A DNA stretch of 25,458 nt from WHTB01 sp050699035 (GCA_050699035.1 JBOHDE010000025.1:1-25458); one strand, 5' to 3'; shown: positions 7,843-14,714, counted from the stretch's first letter. Notes: a model not told the origin generated them from the sequence alone. Program-made: numbers and translations.

Positions 7843-7898
7843 ACATTTCCCCGGACACGGTGCGGCGCCAGCCCCCAAGTACTCGCGTCGAGGTTGCG
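7843..7898. repeat. Direct repeat unit 2 (about 56 bases)
   Basis: This is the second copy of the segment at 7727-7783. It starts ACATTTCCCCGGACAC, shares TGCGGCGCCA internally and ends in GAGGTTGCG of repeat copy D. Identity by eye is roughly 80 percent with small indels. Confidence 0.75.
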
Positions 7899-7966
7899 CG
7901 AATGTCGCCACATACGCGCAACCTCGACGCGAAGAATCCGACATACGCGCAACCTCGACGCGAAGA
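7881..7966. repeat. Interspersed repeat copies D (forward), E and F (reverse)
   Basis: Copy D (7881-7906) is forward. Copies E (7909-7935) and F (7940-7966) are reverse and carry CGCGCAACCTCGACGCGAAG. D and E together form an almost continuous palindrome (7883-7906 against 7909-7932, 22 of 24 paired). The hairpin would sit just beyond the stop of the minus-strand MFS gene at 7978, so it may terminate or stabilise that transcript. Confidence 0.85.
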
Positions 7967-7977
7967 GTCTGGACCGG

Positions 7978-9228
7978 TCAGGGGGTGGGGTGGCGGGCGT
8001 CGTAGGACAGGAACCGACGCTGCAGCAGCACGGTGACGAGTACGCCGACCACGCACCCCAGGCCGCCGATCATCAGAGCTCCCCGCTCGCTCGTCACCGA
8101 CGCGATCGAGCCGAGCACGAAGTCGCCGGCCCGCGGCCCGCCGGCCACCACGACCGTGAAGACGCCCTGCAACCGGCCCCGCAGCGCGTCTGGCGCCGCC
8201 GCCTGCAGCATCGTCGAGCGGTACGCCCCGCTCACCATGTCCGCCGCTCCCGACACGGCGAGGAACGCGACCCCGAACCACAGCACGTCGCTCAGCCCGA
8301 CCGCACCGACAGCCAGGCCGTACACCACGACTGCGACCACGATCGCCCGACCGTGCAGCCGGATCCGGCTCACCCACCCGGACAGCAGGAACGCCACCAG
8401 GGCACCGATCGCGGGCGCCGACTGCAGCAGACCCACCGTAGCCTCGGTGCCGGCGTACACGGTCAGCGCCATCGCCGGGAAGAGTGCCCGCGGATGGGCC
8501 AGCACCATCGCGCACATGTCGGCGATGAACGACGTCCGCAGGTTCGGGGCGGTGCGGAGGAACCGCAGTCCCTCGAGGACCGAGGCGAGGCCCGCCCGCC
8601 GTACGACTCCCTCCGGCGGCATCCGCGGGAGCCGGAACAGCGCGTACAGCGAGGCCGTGAACGTCACCGCGTCGACGCCGTACGCCAGGGCGAAGTCACC
8701 CACGTGGATCAGGTACGCACCGAGCAGCGGACCCACCGTGAAGCCCAGGTTGAACGATGCCATCGACAAGGCGTTCGCGGCAGGCAGCAGGTGACGGGGC
8801 AACAGCCGCGGGATGATCGCCGACCGGGCCGGGTTGTTGACCGCGAAGCAGGCCGACTGCACCGCGACCACCGCGTACAGCAGGCCGACGTGGTCCAGCC
8901 CGAGGACCGCCTGCAGGACGAGGACGAGCGACAACAGCCAGAGGCCGGTCGACGCGACCAGCGCGAGTCGCCGGCGGTCCATCGCATCCGCGATCGCCCC
9001 GCCGTACAGGCCGAAGAACACCAACGGGACAAGGGAGAACAGCCCCACCAGGCCGACCGAGAACGACGACCGCGTGATGTCGTAGACCTGGATCGCGATC
9101 GCGACCGTCGCCATCTGCTGACCCAGCTGCGCCACCGTGGTGCCGAACCAGAGGCGCCGGTAGTCGGGCGACTCCTGCAGCGGCCGGATGTCGGTCAGCA
9201 GGGCACTGAGCCGGCCGCGGATCGTCAC
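7978..9228 (-). CDS. MFS exporter, EntS-like
   Basis: A 416-residue major facilitator with about 12 predicted spans. The N-terminal SPDYRRLWFGTTVAQLGQQM and the loop GGAIADAMDRRRLALVAS are characteristic of the MFS_3 / EntS group, which includes enterobactin exporters, macrolide efflux proteins and many unassigned actinobacterial members. GTG 9228 is preferred over the open frame up to 9303, because the extra 25 residues are Arg-rich and would overlap the promoter of the divergent RNA element. No clear SD precedes it. A CAGGCT element seven bases before the GTG could drive a leaderless transcript. A siderophore-export role would fit the nearby ideR, but the resemblance is too general to assert it. 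Confidence 0.85.
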   Translation of the reverse strand: MTIRGRLSALLTDIRPLQESPDYRRLWFGTTVAQLGQQMATVAIAIQVYDITRSSFSVGLVGLFSLVPLVFFGLYGGAIADAMDRRRLALVASTGLWLLSLVLVLQAVLGLDHVGLLYAVVAVQSACFAVNNPARSAIIPRLLPRHLLPAANALSMASFNLGFTVGPLLGAYLIHVGDFALAYGVDAVTFTASLYALFRLPRMPPEGVVRRAGLASVLEGLRFLRTAPNLRTSFIADMCAMVLAHPRALFPAMALTVYAGTEATVGLLQSAPAIGALVAFLLSGWVSRIRLHGRAIVVAVVVYGLAVGAVGLSDVLWFGVAFLAVSGAADMVSGAYRSTMLQAAAPDALRGRLQGVFTVVVAGGPRAGDFVLGSIASVTSERGALMIGGLGCVVGVLVTVLLQRRFLSYDARHPTP

Positions 9229-9263
9229 CCGGGTCAGCCTGCCACGCCGCCGTGGATAACGCC

Positions 9264-9293
9264 TTGTCCGGGGGAGAAGGGCGGCCGTAACCT
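9264..9293 (+). promoter_or_regulatory. Promoter of the structured RNA element
   Basis: A -35 TTGTCC (9264-9269) and -10 TAACCT (9288-9293) are separated by 18 bases, giving a predicted transcription start near 9300. That leaves only about five bases of leader before the long Shine-Dalgarno sequence at 9305-9319. The promoter is divergent from the MFS gene. Confidence 0.55.
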
Positions 9294-9299
9294 CGGAGT

Positions 9300-9499
9300 A
9301 CACGAGAAAGGAGGTGGTCTGGCAGATGATTTCTTTGCGGACTCGTGAGGTGGCTGCCCGCTAGCAGCACACCGGCCATGCCGCCGAGACGCGGCTGGCG
9401 ACACTCAAGCAGTCACCCGACCCGTGGGCGCGCCGGATAGTCCCCCGGCTGCCCTGCCCTGATGGCAGGAAGCCCACGGGTCGCTGCTTGTCCGTGGGC
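9300..9499 (+). ncRNA. Candidate structured RNA with super-Shine-Dalgarno and mini-ORF
   Basis: Downstream of the promoter lies AGAAAGGAGGTGGTC (9305-9319), complementary over nearly its full length to the 3' end of 16S rRNA. A 12-codon ORF follows, then several stems: GCCGC/GCGGC (9380-9384, 9391-9395) and a perfect 11-pair stem GACCCGTGGGC/GCCCACGGGTC (9419-9429, 9472-9482). The long stem encloses two hairpins, GCCGG/CCGGC (9432-9436, 9445-9449) and CCTGCC/GGCAGG (9453-9458, 9464-9469), making a three-way junction. A second CCGTGGGC (9492-9499) could capture the 3' strand of the long stem instead. No plus-strand gene follows, since pdxH converges on it, so it is either a free-standing RNA or a remnant leader. 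I cannot assign a named RNA family from memory. Confidence 0.55.
9326..9364 (+). CDS. 12-residue mini-ORF in the RNA element
   Basis: ATG at 9326 and TAG at 9362-9364 frame the peptide MISLRTREVAAR. GGAGG (9310-9314) lies 11 bases upstream inside a 15-base SD, an exceptionally strong ribosome-docking site for so small a product. The peptide is basic with no run of one amino acid, so a classical amino-acid attenuator is not evident. It may be a leader peptide whose translation controls folding of the downstream stems, or the ribosome docking itself may be the function. Confidence 0.45.
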   Translation: MISLRTREVAAR

Positions 9500-9500
9500 G

Positions 9501-10142
9501 TCAGGGAGCCAGCCGCTCGATCGTCCAGCCTCCAGGGGTACGGCGGAAGCGCAGCCGGTCGTGCATCCGGCCCGGCCGGCCCTGCCAGAACTCCACCGTC
9601 GCCGCCACCACCCGGAAGCCACCCCAGTGCGGCGGGCGCGGAACGTCGCCGGGGAAGCGCCGGCTCACCTCGTCGTACTCCTCGTCGAGCACCTCCCGGC
9701 CCGACACGACCGAGGACTGCGGCGACGCCCACGCGCCGAGCTGCGCGCCGCGCGGTCGGCTGGCGAAGTAGGCGTCGCTGGCGGGCTCGTCGAGGCGGGA
9801 CGCCGTACCCTCGATCCGGACCTGGCGCTCCAACGGGTGCCACGGGAAGAGCAGTGCACAGCGGCCGTCGGCCTCCAGGTCGGTGCCCTTGCGCGAGGCG
9901 TAGTTGGTGAAGAACACGAACCCGTCCGGCCCGAATCCCTTCAGCAGCACCATCCGTGACGACGGGACACCGTCTCCACTGACCGTCGTCAGCACCATCG
10001 CGTTGGGCTCATAGAGACCGGCCTCCTGGGCCTGCTTGATCCACTGCCGGAACTGGCTGAACGGATCGGCGGCCAGCTCCTCCTCCGTCAGGCCGGAGGC
10101 GGTGTAGTCCTGGCGCCAACCCGCCAACGTCTTGTCGTCCAC
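9501..10142 (-). CDS. pdxH: Pyridoxamine/pyridoxine 5'-phosphate oxidase
   Basis: A 213-residue FMN enzyme that oxidises pyridoxamine or pyridoxine phosphate to pyridoxal phosphate. Family blocks are present in order: DPFSQFRQWIKQAQEAGLYE, NAMVLTTVSGDGVPSSRMVL with the FMN-contacting RMVLLKG, FFTNYASRKG, ALLFPWHPLERQVRIEG, and the C-terminal PNPOx dimerisation segment ending in RMHDRLRFRR and WTIERLAP. The frame is open to 10232, but those codons lie in a palindrome and match nothing. The GTG at 10142 gives the family-typical start. A TAGGGT -10 seven bases before it suggests a leaderless mRNA. It is divergent from serC, whose product needs the cofactor made here. Confidence 0.95.
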   Translation of the reverse strand: MDDKTLAGWRQDYTASGLTEEELAADPFSQFRQWIKQAQEAGLYEPNAMVLTTVSGDGVPSSRMVLLKGFGPDGFVFFTNYASRKGTDLEADGRCALLFPWHPLERQVRIEGTASRLDEPASDAYFASRPRGAQLGAWASPQSSVVSGREVLDEEYDEVSRRFPGDVPRPPHWGGFRVVAATVEFWQGRPGRMHDRLRFRRTPGGWTIERLAP

Positions 10143-10149
10143 ACCGGCG

Positions 10150-10155
10150 ACCCTA
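10150..10155 (-). promoter_or_regulatory. Leaderless -10 element of pdxH
   Basis: On the minus strand TAGGGT is followed by seven bases and then the GTG start codon of pdxH, the spacing expected if transcription starts on the first base of the start codon. No consensus -35 is seen 17 bases upstream. Confidence 0.45.
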
Positions 10156-10179
10156 GGGCACAACGCCCGCCTTTTTTCT

Positions 10180-10230
10180 GGTACGGGGGCGCCCCGTTCC
10201 ATACCTAGTGGAACGGGGCGCCCCCGTACC
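10180..10230. repeat. 51-base perfect inverted repeat between pdxH and serC
   Basis: Left arm 10180-10201 and right arm 10209-10230 are perfectly complementary over 22 bases around the seven-base loop TACCTAG. The arms contain GGGGGCGCCCC. Both flanking genes point away from it, so it is not an end-of-gene terminator. CTTTTTTC (10171-10178) lies beside the left arm, so a minus-strand transcript would read it as an A-run and only RNA from the plus strand would have T residues, ahead of the hairpin. It could be a regulator-binding palindrome, an insulator between promoters or a small mobile palindromic element. Confidence 0.9.
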
Positions 10231-10379
10231 AATCAACGATTGGACCAACGCCACCCAGTCGGCGACCAGATCGCGGCGTGGACACCCGGCGAGGCGGCGC
10301 CGGCGGACTGACACAATGGTCCGCGCTGACAGCGTCGTCAGGTCATCGACTCCGTCACTCACCAGCGAGGAACTCACGC

Positions 10380-11504
10380 GTGACCGACGCACAGATCCAG
10401 ATCCCGGCCCACCTGCTTCCCGCCGACGGCCGGTTCGGCTGCGGCCCGTCCAAGGTGCGCCCCGAGGCGGTGCAGGCGCTGGCGAGTGCGGGCGCCGAGA
10501 TCCTGGGTACGTCGCACCGGCAGGCCCCGGTCAGGGATCTGGTCGGCCGGGTACGCGAGGGCATCGACACGTTGTTCGACCTGCCGGACGGCTACGAGGT
10601 CGTGCTCGGCAACGGCGGCGCCACGGCGTTCTGGGACATCGCGACGTTCGGGCTGATCCGGGAGAAGAGCCAGCACCTGTCCTTCGGCGAGTTCTCGTCG
10701 AAGTTCGCCAAGGCCGCACAGCAGGCACCCTTCCTCGCCGAGCCGTCCATCGTGGCCGCCGAGCCCGGGTCGCGCCCCGTCGCGCAGGCCGAGGACGGCG
10801 TCGACGCGTACGCCTGGGCGCACAACGAGACCTCCACCGGTGTGATGGCACCCGTCGTACGCCCGGCCGGGACTGATGACGCGCTGGTGCTCGTCGACGC
10901 GACGTCCGGTGCCGGCGGGCTGCCGGTCGACGTCGGCCAGGCCGACGTGTACTACTTCGCGCCGCAGAAGTGCTTCTCGTCCGAGGGCGGCCTCTGGGTA
11001 GCGGTGATGTCCCCGGCGGCCGTGGCCCGGGTCGACGAGCTCGCGGCGACCGGCCGCTGGGTGCCGGCGTTCTTCGACCTGCCGACGGCGATCGACAACT
11101 CCCGCAAGAACCAGACGTACAACACGCCGTCGCTCGCGACGCTGTTCCTGCTGGCCGAGCAGACCGACTGGGTGAACGCGCAGGGCGGCCTGTCGTGGGC
11201 GGTCGAGCGGACGACGGACAGCTCAAGCCGCCTGTACAACTGGGCGGAGAAGACGGCCTACACGACGCCGTACGTCGAGGACCCGGACGCCCGCTCGCTG
11301 GTCGTCGGCACCGTCGACTTCGACGACGCGGTGGACGCGGCCGCCGTCGCCAAGGTGCTGCGGGCCAACGGCGTCGTCGACGTCGAGCCGTACCGCAAGC
11401 TGGGCCGCAACCAGCTGCGGGTCGCGATGTTCCCGTCGATCGAGCCGGCCGACGTCGAGGCGCTCACCGAGTGCGTCGACCACGTGGTGACCCGGCTCGC
11501 CTGA
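10380..11504 (+). CDS. serC: Phosphoserine aminotransferase
   Basis: A 374-residue PLP-dependent class V aminotransferase that converts 3-phosphohydroxypyruvate and glutamate to phosphoserine in serine biosynthesis. Signature parts: the N-terminal FGCGPSKVRPEAVQAL, TSHRQAPV, AWAHNETSTGV, the PLP-ring aspartate D173 in LVDATSGAGGLPVDV, and the Schiff-base lysine K197 in YYFAPQKCFSSEGGLW. The form with YYFAPQK and a C-terminal GRNQLRVAMFPSIEP is the mycobacterial/actinobacterial type. GTG 10380 is chosen because GAGG lies 9 bases upstream and the longer frame from 10278 adds unrelated residues. The gene converges on the sugar operon, with a repeat hairpin between them. Confidence 0.96.
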   Translation: MTDAQIQIPAHLLPADGRFGCGPSKVRPEAVQALASAGAEILGTSHRQAPVRDLVGRVREGIDTLFDLPDGYEVVLGNGGATAFWDIATFGLIREKSQHLSFGEFSSKFAKAAQQAPFLAEPSIVAAEPGSRPVAQAEDGVDAYAWAHNETSTGVMAPVVRPAGTDDALVLVDATSGAGGLPVDVGQADVYYFAPQKCFSSEGGLWVAVMSPAAVARVDELAATGRWVPAFFDLPTAIDNSRKNQTYNTPSLATLFLLAEQTDWVNAQGGLSWAVERTTDSSSRLYNWAEKTAYTTPYVEDPDARSLVVGTVDFDDAVDAAAVAKVLRANGVVDVEPYRKLGRNQLRVAMFPSIEPADVEALTECVDHVVTRLA

Positions 11505-11520
11505 CCGCGAAAAACGCACC

Positions 11521-11585
11521 CCTCGCGCCGAGGTTGCGCGGATGTCTGGAGCACCGCCGACATACGCGCAACCTCGACGCGAAAG
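11521..11585. repeat. Interspersed repeat pair G/H, probable hairpin terminator
   Basis: Copy G (11521-11546, forward) and copy H (11559-11585, reverse) of the repeat seen at 7440-7966 form a hairpin with arms 11523-11546 and 11559-11582 (22 of 24 paired) and a 12-base loop. It lies exactly between the stops of serC and the sugar operon. For minus-strand transcripts the hairpin is followed by GCGTTTTTCGC, a short U-run, so termination of the operon is plausible. Confidence 0.8.
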
Positions 11586-11599
11586 AGGCGCCGGACGGG

Positions 11600-12484
11600 T
11601 CAGAAGCGCAGGGTGCGGAGGTAGTCGTAGCCGACCTGCGCGGTCACCATCGGGTCGGCCGGCTGGTCGTTCTCCACGATGTACTCGCGGACCGCATGCG
11701 CCTTGAAGATCCGCGCGAAGTCGATCGTGCCCGTGCCCGGGTCGGCGAAGAAGCCGTCAGCACGACGGTCCTTCACGTGGTACTGCAGCACCTGCAGCGG
11801 CACCGAGTCGATCAGCTCGACCGGGTCCTGACCACCGGTCACCGCCCAGTACAGGTCGACCTCGAGATGCACCAGGTCCGGGTCGAGCTCGGCCATCAGC
11901 ACGTCCCACGGCGTCTCGCCGCCACCGAGGTCGGTGGTGAACTCGTGCGCGTGGTTGTGGTACCCGTACCGCAGCCCGGCTGCCCGCGCCGCCGCGGCCT
12001 CCGTGTTCATCTCCGAGGCCCAGCGCTGCCAGTCCGCCTTCGCGTTCGAGGCGAGGAACGGCACGACGATGAACCGCTGTCCCAAGGTGAGCGCGTTGTC
12101 GATCTTCGCGTCGAGGTTGCCGATGCCGTCGTGGCTCGACGACCCGGAGATCCCGAACGACGAGAGCACCGACTGCATCTGCGCCGCCGTGCGCCCGTAG
12201 TAGCCGGCCAGCTCGACCCGGCCGTACCCGTCCTCCTGCAGTCCGGCCAGCACCGGCTCGAGGTTGCTCTCCGCCAGCGAGCGCAGCGTGAACATCTGGA
12301 TGCTGATCGCGCCGCGCGGCACCACTCCCCGCGGCGCCGGAGCGGCGACCGCCGCACCTGCGGGCGTCAGCACACCCGCCGCCAGGGCACCACCTGCGAC
12401 CGTGCGCAGGAAGGTCCGCCGGTCGATCCCGCGCCGCTGCAGCGAGCTCGCGAGCGCGGCCTTGCCATCATTACCGAAGCACAT
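11600..12484 (-). CDS. Tat-exported TIM-barrel sugar isomerase/epimerase-like protein (distal copy)
   Basis: A 294-residue protein with a Tat signal: DRRTFLR at 21-27, a hydrophobic stretch at 29-48 and likely cleavage after AVAAPA. The mature part is an AP-endonuclease-2 / xylose-isomerase-like TIM barrel. Putative metal and catalytic residues are E91 (RVELAGYY), H176 and H178 (YHNHAHEF), E208 and D210 (HLEVDLYW), H236-K238-D239 (YHVKD) and E271 (IVENDQ). ATG 12484 has GGAGG five bases upstream. A longer open frame to 13207 is antisense-type noise over the next gene. Members of this fold epimerise, isomerise or eliminate keto-sugars. In this operon an extracytoplasmic step on a 3-keto-sugar or glycoside is an inference. 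It is paralogous to the product at 14782-15888. Confidence 0.88.
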   Translation of the reverse strand: MCFGNDGKAALASSLQRRGIDRRTFLRTVAGGALAAGVLTPAGAAVAAPAPRGVVPRGAISIQMFTLRSLAESNLEPVLAGLQEDGYGRVELAGYYGRTAAQMQSVLSSFGISGSSSHDGIGNLDAKIDNALTLGQRFIVVPFLASNAKADWQRWASEMNTEAAAARAAGLRYGYHNHAHEFTTDLGGGETPWDVLMAELDPDLVHLEVDLYWAVTGGQDPVELIDSVPLQVLQYHVKDRRADGFFADPGTGTIDFARIFKAHAVREYIVENDQPADPMVTAQVGYDYLRTLRF

Positions 12485-12497
12485 GCTGACCTCCAGG

Positions 12498-13505
12498 TCA
12501 GGAGTCGGAGCTGAAGGCGGCGTCGAACGACGCCGTCGGAGGTTGGGGTACGGCGGAACGCACGAACTGCAGCGCATCGGGTGCACCGGCGAGCCGATCC
12601 ATGCCGGCGTCCTCCCACTCGACCGAGATCGGGCCGTCGTACCCGATCGCGTTGAGCACCCGGAAGCAGTCGGCCCACGGCACGTCGCCATGGCCGGTGG
12701 ACACGAAGTCCCAGCCACGCCGCGGGTCGCCCCACGGCAGGTGCGAGGACAGCCGCCCGTTGCGCCCGTTGTCGGCGCGGACCCGGGTGTCCTTGCAGTC
12801 CACGTGGTAGATCCGGTCGCGGAAGTCCCAGATGAACCCGGCCGGGTCGATGCCCTGCCACACCATGTGGCTGGGGTCCCAGTTGAGCCCGAACGACTCC
12901 CGGTGGCCGATCGCCTCGAGGGTCTGGACGGTGCTCCAGTAGTCGTACGCGATCTCGCTCGGATGCACCTCGTGCGCGAACCGGACGCCGACTTCCTCGA
13001 ACACGTCGAGGATCGGGCCCCACCGTTCGGCGAAGTCGGCGTACCCGGCCTCGACCACCGACGCCGACACCGGCGGGAACATCGCGACGTACTTCCAGAT
13101 CGACGACCCGGTGAAGCCGACCACGGTCGACACCCCGAGACGCTGGGCCGCCCGCGCGGTCCACTGCATCTCCTCGGCAGCGCGCTGCCGCACCCCTTCC
13201 GGGTCACCGTCGCCCCACACGCGTGCCGGCAGGATGTCCTGGTGGCGTTGGTCGATCGGGTCGTCGCACACCGCCTGCCCTGACAGATGGTTCGAGATGG
13301 CCCACAGCCCGAGGCCGTGCCGCTGCAGCGTCTCCTGCTTGGCCTTGAGATAGTCGTCGTCCTCCGCGGCCCGGCGTACGTCGAGGTGGTCGCCCCAGCA
13401 GGCGATCTCCAGCCCGTCGTACCCCCATCCCGCCGCCAGCCCGCACACCTCCTCGAACGGCAGGTCGGCCCACTGGCCGGTGAACAGCGTGATCGGTGGT
13501 GCCAT
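12498..13505 (-). CDS. Cytoplasmic TIM-barrel sugar phosphate isomerase/epimerase-like enzyme
   Basis: A 335-residue protein of the AP_endonuc_2 fold without a signal peptide. Metal-ligand-like residues occur in the canonical places: E179/H181 in HEVHPSE, D210/H213 in GLNWDPSH, H234/D236 in YHVDCKD and E296 in SVEWEDAGMD. The first strand starts ITLFTGQWADLPFEEVCGLA. ATG 13505 is preceded by GGAGG at nine bases. It begins 20 bases after xylA and ends 13 bases before the distal Tat gene, in a tight operon. Such proteins are often paired with Gfo/Idh/MocA dehydrogenases, as in inositol (IolE-like) and 3-keto-sugar pathways. The precise reaction is not determinable. Confidence 0.88.
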   Translation of the reverse strand: MAPPITLFTGQWADLPFEEVCGLAAGWGYDGLEIACWGDHLDVRRAAEDDDYLKAKQETLQRHGLGLWAISNHLSGQAVCDDPIDQRHQDILPARVWGDGDPEGVRQRAAEEMQWTARAAQRLGVSTVVGFTGSSIWKYVAMFPPVSASVVEAGYADFAERWGPILDVFEEVGVRFAHEVHPSEIAYDYWSTVQTLEAIGHRESFGLNWDPSHMVWQGIDPAGFIWDFRDRIYHVDCKDTRVRADNGRNGRLSSHLPWGDPRRGWDFVSTGHGDVPWADCFRVLNAIGYDGPISVEWEDAGMDRLAGAPDALQFVRSAVPQPPTASFDAAFSSDS

Positions 13506-13525
13506 CGTCGTCCTCCAGTTGACTG

Positions 13526-14692
13526 TCAGCGGGCGCCGAGCAGGTGTTCCATGGCGAGCTGGTCGAGGTGCTCGAAGGCGAGCCCGCGCGCACCCAGAGC
13601 CGCGGGGTCATGCTGCTCGGTGCGTACGGCGTCCAGCGACTCGCCCTCGCCAAGGGTCGGCCCGGCGAGGTCCGAAACCCTGGCCGCCGCCAGCGCCTCC
13701 TGCACCTCCGGGTCCTTGCGGAACGCCCGCACCCGGTCGCGCAGCAGCAGGTAGTTGCGCATGCAGGCCGCCGCCGTGCCCCAGACCCCGGTGATGTCCT
13801 CGGTCCGCGGTGGCTTGTAGTCGAAGTGCAGATAGCCGTCGTACGCCCGGCCGGTGCCGGCGCCCTCCAGCACGTCCACCGTCCAGAACGCCCCGCGCAG
13901 GTTGCCGGCGCCGAAGCGGAGGTCCTGGTCGAACCGCGGACCGTGCTGTCCGTTCAGGTCGATGTGGAACAGCTTGTCGTGCCACAGCGCCTGCGCGATG
14001 CCGTGCGCGAAGTTGAGCCCGGCCATCTCCTCGTGGCCGACCTCCGGGTTGAGTCCGACCCGAGCCGGCTCGTCGAGCGCGGAGATGAACGCCAGCGCGT
14101 GCCCGATGGTCGGCAGCAGGATGTCGCCGCGCGGCTCGTTCGGCTTCGGCTCCAACGCGAAGCGGATGTCGTACCCCTGCTCCCGCACGTAGCCGCAGAG
14201 CAGGTCGAGCGCCTCCTTGTACCGGTCGAGTGCCGCGGCCACGTCCTTCGAGCCGCCCGACTCGGCGCCCTCGCGGCCGCCCCAGAGGACGTACGTCCGG
14301 GCGCCCAGCTCGGCCGCCAGGTCGAGGTTGCGGAGCACCTTGACGAGGGCGTACCGGCGCACCTGCCGATCGTTGGCCGTGAAGCCGCCGTCGCGGAACA
14401 CCGGGTGGCTGAACAGGTTCGTGGTCGCCATCTCCACGCCCATCCCGGTCTCGGCGAGGGCGGCGGTGAAGCGGGCCAACGACGCCTGCCGGGTCGCGTC
14501 GTCGGGCACCAGGTCGTCGTCATGGAAGGTGACCGCGGCTGCACCCAGCTCGGCCAGCCGGTGTACGGCCTCGACGGGGTCCAGCCGTGGACGGACGGGG
14601 CCGCCGAAGACGTCGACCCCCTGCCAGCCGACGGTCCACAGACCGAAGGAGAAGCGGTCCTCGCGGGTCGGGGTGGGCGGTTCGCTGGTCAT
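13526..14692 (-). CDS. xylA: Xylose isomerase
   Basis: A 388-residue class I xylose (glucose) isomerase that converts D-xylose to D-xylulose with two divalent metals. Catalytic and metal residues match the Streptomyces enzyme almost number for number: H57 and D60 (FHDDD), E181 and K183 (LEPKPNEPRGD), E217 and H220 (NPEVGH), D245 (HIDLNG), D255 and D257 (FDQDLRFGAG). The substrate-loop WTVGWQG and the C-terminal arm (from about residue 325) are present. ATG 14692 with GGAG six bases upstream is chosen; the frame is open much further but antisense to the preceding gene. No xylulokinase gene occurs in the window, so the phosphorylation step must be encoded elsewhere. Confidence 0.97.
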   Translation of the reverse strand: MTSEPPTPTREDRFSFGLWTVGWQGVDVFGGPVRPRLDPVEAVHRLAELGAAAVTFHDDDLVPDDATRQASLARFTAALAETGMGVEMATTNLFSHPVFRDGGFTANDRQVRRYALVKVLRNLDLAAELGARTYVLWGGREGAESGGSKDVAAALDRYKEALDLLCGYVREQGYDIRFALEPKPNEPRGDILLPTIGHALAFISALDEPARVGLNPEVGHEEMAGLNFAHGIAQALWHDKLFHIDLNGQHGPRFDQDLRFGAGNLRGAFWTVDVLEGAGTGRAYDGYLHFDYKPPRTEDITGVWGTAAACMRNYLLLRDRVRAFRKDPEVQEALAAARVSDLAGPTLGEGESLDAVRTEQHDPAALGARGLAFEHLDQLAMEHLLGAR

Positions 14693-14714
14693 GGCGCTCC
14701 GTGGCTGGTGGTGA

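Larger units (their letters stand above)
7421..7977. other. Convergent intergenic region packed with repeats
   Basis: This 557-base stretch separates the converging GH13 and MFS genes. It holds six copies of a 26-27 base interspersed repeat, a 46-base palindrome at 7525-7570 and a duplicated segment of about 57 bases (7727-7783 and 7843-7898). An open frame from ATG 7609 to 7824 (71 codons) has gene-like G/C at third positions in its first 40 codons, but no SD and no recognisable relative, and it runs into the duplicated repeat. I do not call it a gene. It could be the remnant of one. Confidence 0.7.

Noticed and set aside
7440..7966. Repeat cluster considered as a CRISPR array
   Set aside because: Copies are in both orientations, spacers have irregular lengths and some repeats abut, and no cas genes are present.
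9229..9245. Possible iron-box half site (AGGCTGACC on the minus strand) before the EntS-like MFS gene
   Set aside because: Only one half resembles the IdeR consensus; the opposite half and the AT-rich flanks are missing, and the sequence is equally explained as a weak -10.
7894..9348. Long plus-strand frame (484 codons) opposite the EntS-like MFS gene
   Set aside because: It has the same composition artefact and its start lies in the repeat cluster; the minus-strand frame has membrane spans and family motifs.
12498..13207. Upstream extension of the distal Tat barrel frame into the neighbouring epimerase gene
   Set aside because: It overlaps on the same strand a gene with conserved motifs; ATG 12484 has GGAGG and starts a canonical Tat signal.
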